From positions 1-8,254 of the forward strand of contig JAPPQA010000104.1 in assembly GCA_028817255.1 (NCBI GenBank): 8,254 bases of DNA, read 5' to 3'. Shown here one piece after another: positions 6,501-8,254 of the stretch (position 1 is the stretch's first letter; each line of letters starts with the position of its first letter). The stretch comes from Gammaproteobacteria bacterium (GTDB lineage Bacteria > Pseudomonadota > Gammaproteobacteria > Porifericomitales > Porifericomitaceae). The notes under the pieces were generated by a model. The model saw only the letters and a program-made list of their open reading frames with translations. It was not told the DNA's origin and searched no databases. The translations under genes were made by a program, and so were the position numbers.

Positions 6501-6520
6501 GGGCCGTTGCGGGCCGTTGC
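6501..6520. repeat. 10-bp tandem duplication upstream of HU
   Basis: GGGCCGTTGC is repeated exactly at 6501-6510 and 6511-6520, immediately after the TATAAT at 6493-6498. No function is evident. It is one of three short tandem duplications found in the noncoding stretches of this window. Confidence 0.85.
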
Positions 6521-6546
6521 GCGGCACCGGGGCGCGCCTCCCTTGC

Positions 6547-6576
6547 TTGACGAAAAAAAACAGCCTCTGTTATAAG
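6547..6576 (+). promoter_or_regulatory. Sigma70-type promoter for the HU-tRNA transcript
   Basis: TTGACG (6547-6552) is followed after 17 bases by TTATAA (6570-6575), or after 18 bases by TATAAG (6571-6576). The spacer includes an A-tract of eight bases. Transcription would start near 6583, about 85 bases before the HU ATG, so the leader would include the 18-codon ORF at 6619. It is the best promoter in the window by eye. Confidence 0.7.
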
Positions 6577-6618
6577 CCTGCATGTCTGAAAACCGATTCG
6601 TCCAGCAAGGGGAGTCCA

Positions 6619-6675
6619 ATGCGGGGCGCGTGTTCCAATTCGCAGCATCTTGGAGAGGAAACTAAAGATGAATAA
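6619..6675 (+). CDS. 18-codon leader ORF overlapping the HU start
   Basis: An ATG at 6619 follows a good Shine-Dalgarno (AAGGGGAG, four bases away) and encodes MRGACSNSQHLGEETKDE before a TAA at 6673-6675. The stop lies a few bases inside the HU coding sequence in another frame, and the HU Shine-Dalgarno lies within it. This arrangement would let ribosomes finishing the leader peptide re-initiate at HU. The peptide resembles nothing I recognise, so any role is inferred from position and the ribosome-binding site only. Confidence 0.35.
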   Translation: MRGACSNSQHLGEETKDE

Positions 6676-6940
6676 AACTCAGTTTATCGAGGCGGTTGCC
6701 GATACTTCCGATTTGCCCAAGGAGGCGGCAGGGCGGGCTGTGGATGCCTGCATTCGGGTGATTAGCAAAGAGCTGAAGCGGGGGCGCTCAGTGACCTTAA
6801 CCGGGTTTGGAACCTTCGAGGTGCGCAAGCGCAAGGCGCGTGTCGGGCGTAATCCCAAGACCGGGGAGAAGATCAATATCAAGGCCTCCAAGACGCCCGC
6901 GTTCCGGGCCGGCAAGGGCTTTAAAGATCACATAAACTGA
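6668..6940 (+). CDS. hupB: DNA-binding protein HU
   Basis: HU is a small dimeric nucleoid protein that binds and bends DNA without strict sequence preference. The product has 90 residues, the standard HU length. It starts MNKTQFIEAVA, contains TLTGFGTFEVRKR (43-55), the DNA-binding arm with GRNPKTGE (60-67) including the intercalating Pro63, and ends KTPAFRAGKGFKDHIN, all typical of the HU-beta subgroup. The ATG at 6668 follows GAGAGGA nine bases away; an upstream in-frame ATG at 6650 lacks a good site and would extend the conserved N-terminus. The position ahead of ppiD is the usual place of hupB, although the lon and clpX genes normally upstream are replaced by lspA. The stop is only 11 bases from tRNA-Val, so mRNA and tRNA probably share a transcript. 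Confidence 0.95.
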   Translation: MNKTQFIEAVADTSDLPKEAAGRAVDACIRVISKELKRGRSVTLTGFGTFEVRKRKARVGRNPKTGEKINIKASKTPAFRAGKGFKDHIN

Positions 6941-6951
6941 CCCCGCCTTGG

Positions 6952-7024
6952 GGGTGCTTAGCTCAGTCGGGAGAGCGTCGCCTTTACACGGCGAAGGGCG
7001 GGGGTTCGAGCCCCTCAGCACCCA
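6952..7024 (+). tRNA. tRNA-Val (anticodon UAC)
   Basis: The cloverleaf is complete. Acceptor GGGTGCT (6952-6958) pairs with AGCACCC (7017-7023). The D stem is GCTC/GAGC. The anticodon stem TCGCC/GGCGA carries the loop TTTACAC, with anticodon TAC at 6985-6987. The T stem closes the loop TTCGAGC with one G-U pair. The discriminator is A, as expected for valine. CCA is not encoded (CAC follows the discriminator), so it must be added by the CCA-adding enzyme. Confidence 0.95.
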
Positions 7025-7029
7025 CACGC

Positions 7030-7048
7030 CTCCCGCTTGCGCTGGGAG
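7030..7048 (+). other. Hairpin in the spacer between the two tRNAs
   Basis: CTCCC (7030-7034) pairs with GGGAG (7044-7048), and the stem can be extended inward by GC/GC. It fills most of the 32-base spacer and probably separates the two tRNAs for processing of a common precursor. It has no T-run. Confidence 0.4.
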
Positions 7049-7056
7049 TGGCGCCA

Positions 7057-7133
7057 GGAGTGGTAGTTCAGTTGGTTAGAATACCGGCCTGTCACGCCGG
7101 GGGTCGCGGGTTCGAGTCCCGTCCACTCCGCCA
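7057..7133 (+). tRNA. tRNA-Asp (anticodon GUC)
   Basis: Acceptor GGAGTGG (7057-7063) pairs with CCACTCC (7123-7129). The anticodon stem CCGGC/GCCGG carries the loop CTGTCAC, with anticodon GTC at 7091-7093. The T arm is GCGGG-TTCGAGT-CCCGT, with a G-U pair. The discriminator is G, as required for aspartate, and CCA is encoded at 7131-7133, unlike the neighbouring tRNA-Val. Confidence 0.96.
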
Positions 7134-7136
7134 ATG

Positions 7137-7160
7137 CCCCGGGCGCGGTTGCGCCTGGGG
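7137..7160 (+). terminator. Strong hairpin after tRNA-Asp
   Basis: A ten-pair stem closes a GGTT tetraloop: CCCCGGGCGC (7137-7146) against GCGCCTGGGG (7151-7160), with a single G-U pair. It starts three bases after the encoded CCA. No T-run follows, so it may be an attenuating terminator, a 3' processing element for the tRNA transcript, or only a pause before ppiD. The remaining bases to 7233 are GC-rich with no clear promoter. Confidence 0.5.
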
Positions 7161-7233
7161 GCGCGTCCTGCGCCTGCGCGGATAGGCCTGCCGCTCCCGA
7201 TTTCCCGATTCGCCCCCCGGAACAAGCACGATC

Positions 7234-8254
7234 ATGTTGCAACTGATCCGCAACCGTCTCTCCGGGTGGCTGGCCTCCGCGGTCGTGCTGCTGTTTTGCA
7301 TTCCCTTCGCCCTGTGGGGCGTTAACTACTACTTCGACGCCAACGTCAACCCCGCTGTCGCCACGGTGAACGGCGAAGAGATCCTCCTCGACGATTTTCG
7401 CCGTCTCATGGACGAACAGCGGCGCGCCGTCAAGCCGGATTCTCCGGAGGAGGAAAAAGCGCTCAAGCGGGAACTCCTTGACTCCCTGGTCCTGGGGCAG
7501 CTGGTGCTGGGCTTCGCCGACGATAGCGGGATGCGTATCAGCGCCGGGGACGTGGTCAGGGAGATCCAGGGCATGGAGTCTTTTCAGGAGGAAGGTTTCT
7601 TCAGCCAGGAACTGTACCGACAAGTGCTGAGTTACCGCGGGCAGTTCCGCCCGGCCGAGTTCGAGGAGCAGATGCGCCAGGACCTGATGGGGCGGCAGGT
7701 GCAGGCGGCGCTTGTGCGCAGCAGTTTCGTGCTTGAGGACGAGGCCCGTTGGGGCGCCCGCATGCGTTTGCAGAGCCGCGATATCGCCTATGTGGTTTTC
7801 CCCGCCGCCGAGTTGCGCGAGGAAGTGGCGGTGGACGACGAAGACATCGAGAACTATTACCAGAAGCACACGGAGAAATACCACCGCCCGGAGGAAGTGC
7901 GCATCGCCTACCTGGAACTGAGCGCCGCCGGCCTGGAGGAAGAGGTGGCGGTGGAGGAAGAGGCCTTGCAGGCCTTCTACGAGCGACGTAGCGATGACTA
8001 TGACATAGAGGAAGAACGTAAGTTAACCCGGCTTTACATCCAGTCTCCGGGCGACGCGGAGGAGGCGGAACGGGAGCGGGCGCGGGCTCGGGTCGAGGCA
8101 TTGCTGGCGGATGCGGAGGCGGGCGATAGCCTTGAGGACCTTGCCGAACGGGCTGCCGCCGAGGACGAGGAAGCGGCAGCGGAGGAATCGGAGACCGAGG
8201 AATCGGAGGAGACCGCGGCGGCGGAGGAGCCGGCGGCGGAAGAATCGGAGGAGA
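7234..8254 (+). CDS. ppiD: PpiD-type periplasmic folding factor, SurA_N/parvulin family (3' end outside window)
   Basis: The frame starts at ATG 7234 and stays open to the window edge, giving 340 codons. PpiD is an inner-membrane-anchored periplasmic chaperone near the Sec translocon. Residues 1-33 give a short basic cytoplasmic start (MLQLIRNRLSGW) and one hydrophobic anchor (LASAVVLLFCIPFALWGV). A SurA-N-like chaperone region follows, with VATVNGEEILLDDFRRLMDEQ (split here as VATVNGEEIL and DDFRRLMDEQ) and a helical segment around GQFRPAEFEEQMRQDL. A parvulin-like beginning is seen near residues 262-306 (RKLTRLYI, then AGDSLEDLAERA). From about residue 310 the chain becomes a Glu/Ala/Ser stretch with repeated EESE, where the family normally continues with a GGDLG-like motif. 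The Shine-Dalgarno is weak. Position after HU and two tRNAs supports the assignment; the true C-terminus is not seen. Confidence 0.9.
   Translation, partial: MLQLIRNRLSGWLASAVVLLFCIPFALWGVNYYFDANVNPAVATVNGEEILLDDFRRLMDEQRRAVKPDSPEEEKALKRELLDSLVLGQLVLGFADDSGMRISAGDVVREIQGMESFQEEGFFSQELYRQVLSYRGQFRPAEFEEQMRQDLMGRQVQAALVRSSFVLEDEARWGARMRLQSRDIAYVVFPAAELREEVAVDDEDIENYYQKHTEKYHRPEEVRIAYLELSAAGLEEEVAVEEEALQAFYERRSDDYDIEEERKLTRLYIQSPGDAEEAERERARARVEALLADAEAGDSLEDLAERAAAEDEEAAAEESETEESEETAAAEEPAAEESEE
8182..8254 (+). repeat. Imperfect in-frame repeats encoding an acidic EESE-rich stretch
   Basis: GAGGAATCGGAG begins at 8182 and again at 8197, and a variant GAAGAATCGGAG begins at 8239. Each encodes Glu-Glu-Ser-Glu, with Ala/Thr/Pro-rich linkers such as ACCGCGGCGGCG between them. 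All units keep the ppiD frame. The array reaches the edge, so its full length is unknown. Confidence 0.75.

Noticed and set aside
7015..7884. - strand open frame across both tRNAs and ppiD
   Set aside because: It runs through tRNA genes in antisense and through the conserved PpiD N-terminus, and its sequence has no domain signature.

Overview
The window looks like a piece of chromosome from a GC-rich proteobacterium, most likely a gammaproteobacterium. The evidence is the set of housekeeping genes (murJ, ribF, lspA, an HU gene, ppiD), a type II NADH dehydrogenase with the proteobacterial C-terminal signature, and a tRNA pair lying between HU and ppiD. The species cannot be named from the sequence alone.

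Layout. Bases 1-56 are the last codons of an upstream gene, probably a Fis-type DNA-binding C-terminus of a sigma-54-type regulator. Bases 124-1671 hold a two-gene cassette on the + strand: an AT-rich class I SAM-dependent methyltransferase-like gene, then an AlkB-family Fe(II)/2-oxoglutarate dioxygenase resembling the catalytic domain of eukaryotic ALKBH8. The first gene has a base composition unlike everything else here, so the cassette is the accessory part and the best candidate for an undescribed system. Convergent to it, 1780-3126 on the - strand encodes a type II NADH dehydrogenase.

A 264-base divergent intergenic region follows. It carries three 11-bp tandem repeats ending in a TATAAT and a 13-bp tandem duplication that runs up to the next start codon. 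The + strand operon murJ-ribF-lspA (3391-6427) is tightly packed: 8 bases separate murJ and ribF, and ribF and lspA overlap by GTGA. It provides lipid II flipping, FMN/FAD synthesis and lipoprotein signal peptide cleavage. The ileS gene that usually sits between ribF and lspA in gammaproteobacteria is absent.

The region 6428-6667 carries a good sigma70-type promoter, a 10-bp tandem duplication and an 18-codon leader ORF that overlaps the start of the HU gene. HU (6668-6940) is followed after only 11 bases by tRNA-Val(UAC), then tRNA-Asp(GUC), suggesting one mRNA-tRNA transcript. The window closes inside a PpiD-type periplasmic folding factor (from 7234) whose parvulin domain appears to be interrupted by a Glu/Ala/Ser-rich acidic stretch that runs off the edge.
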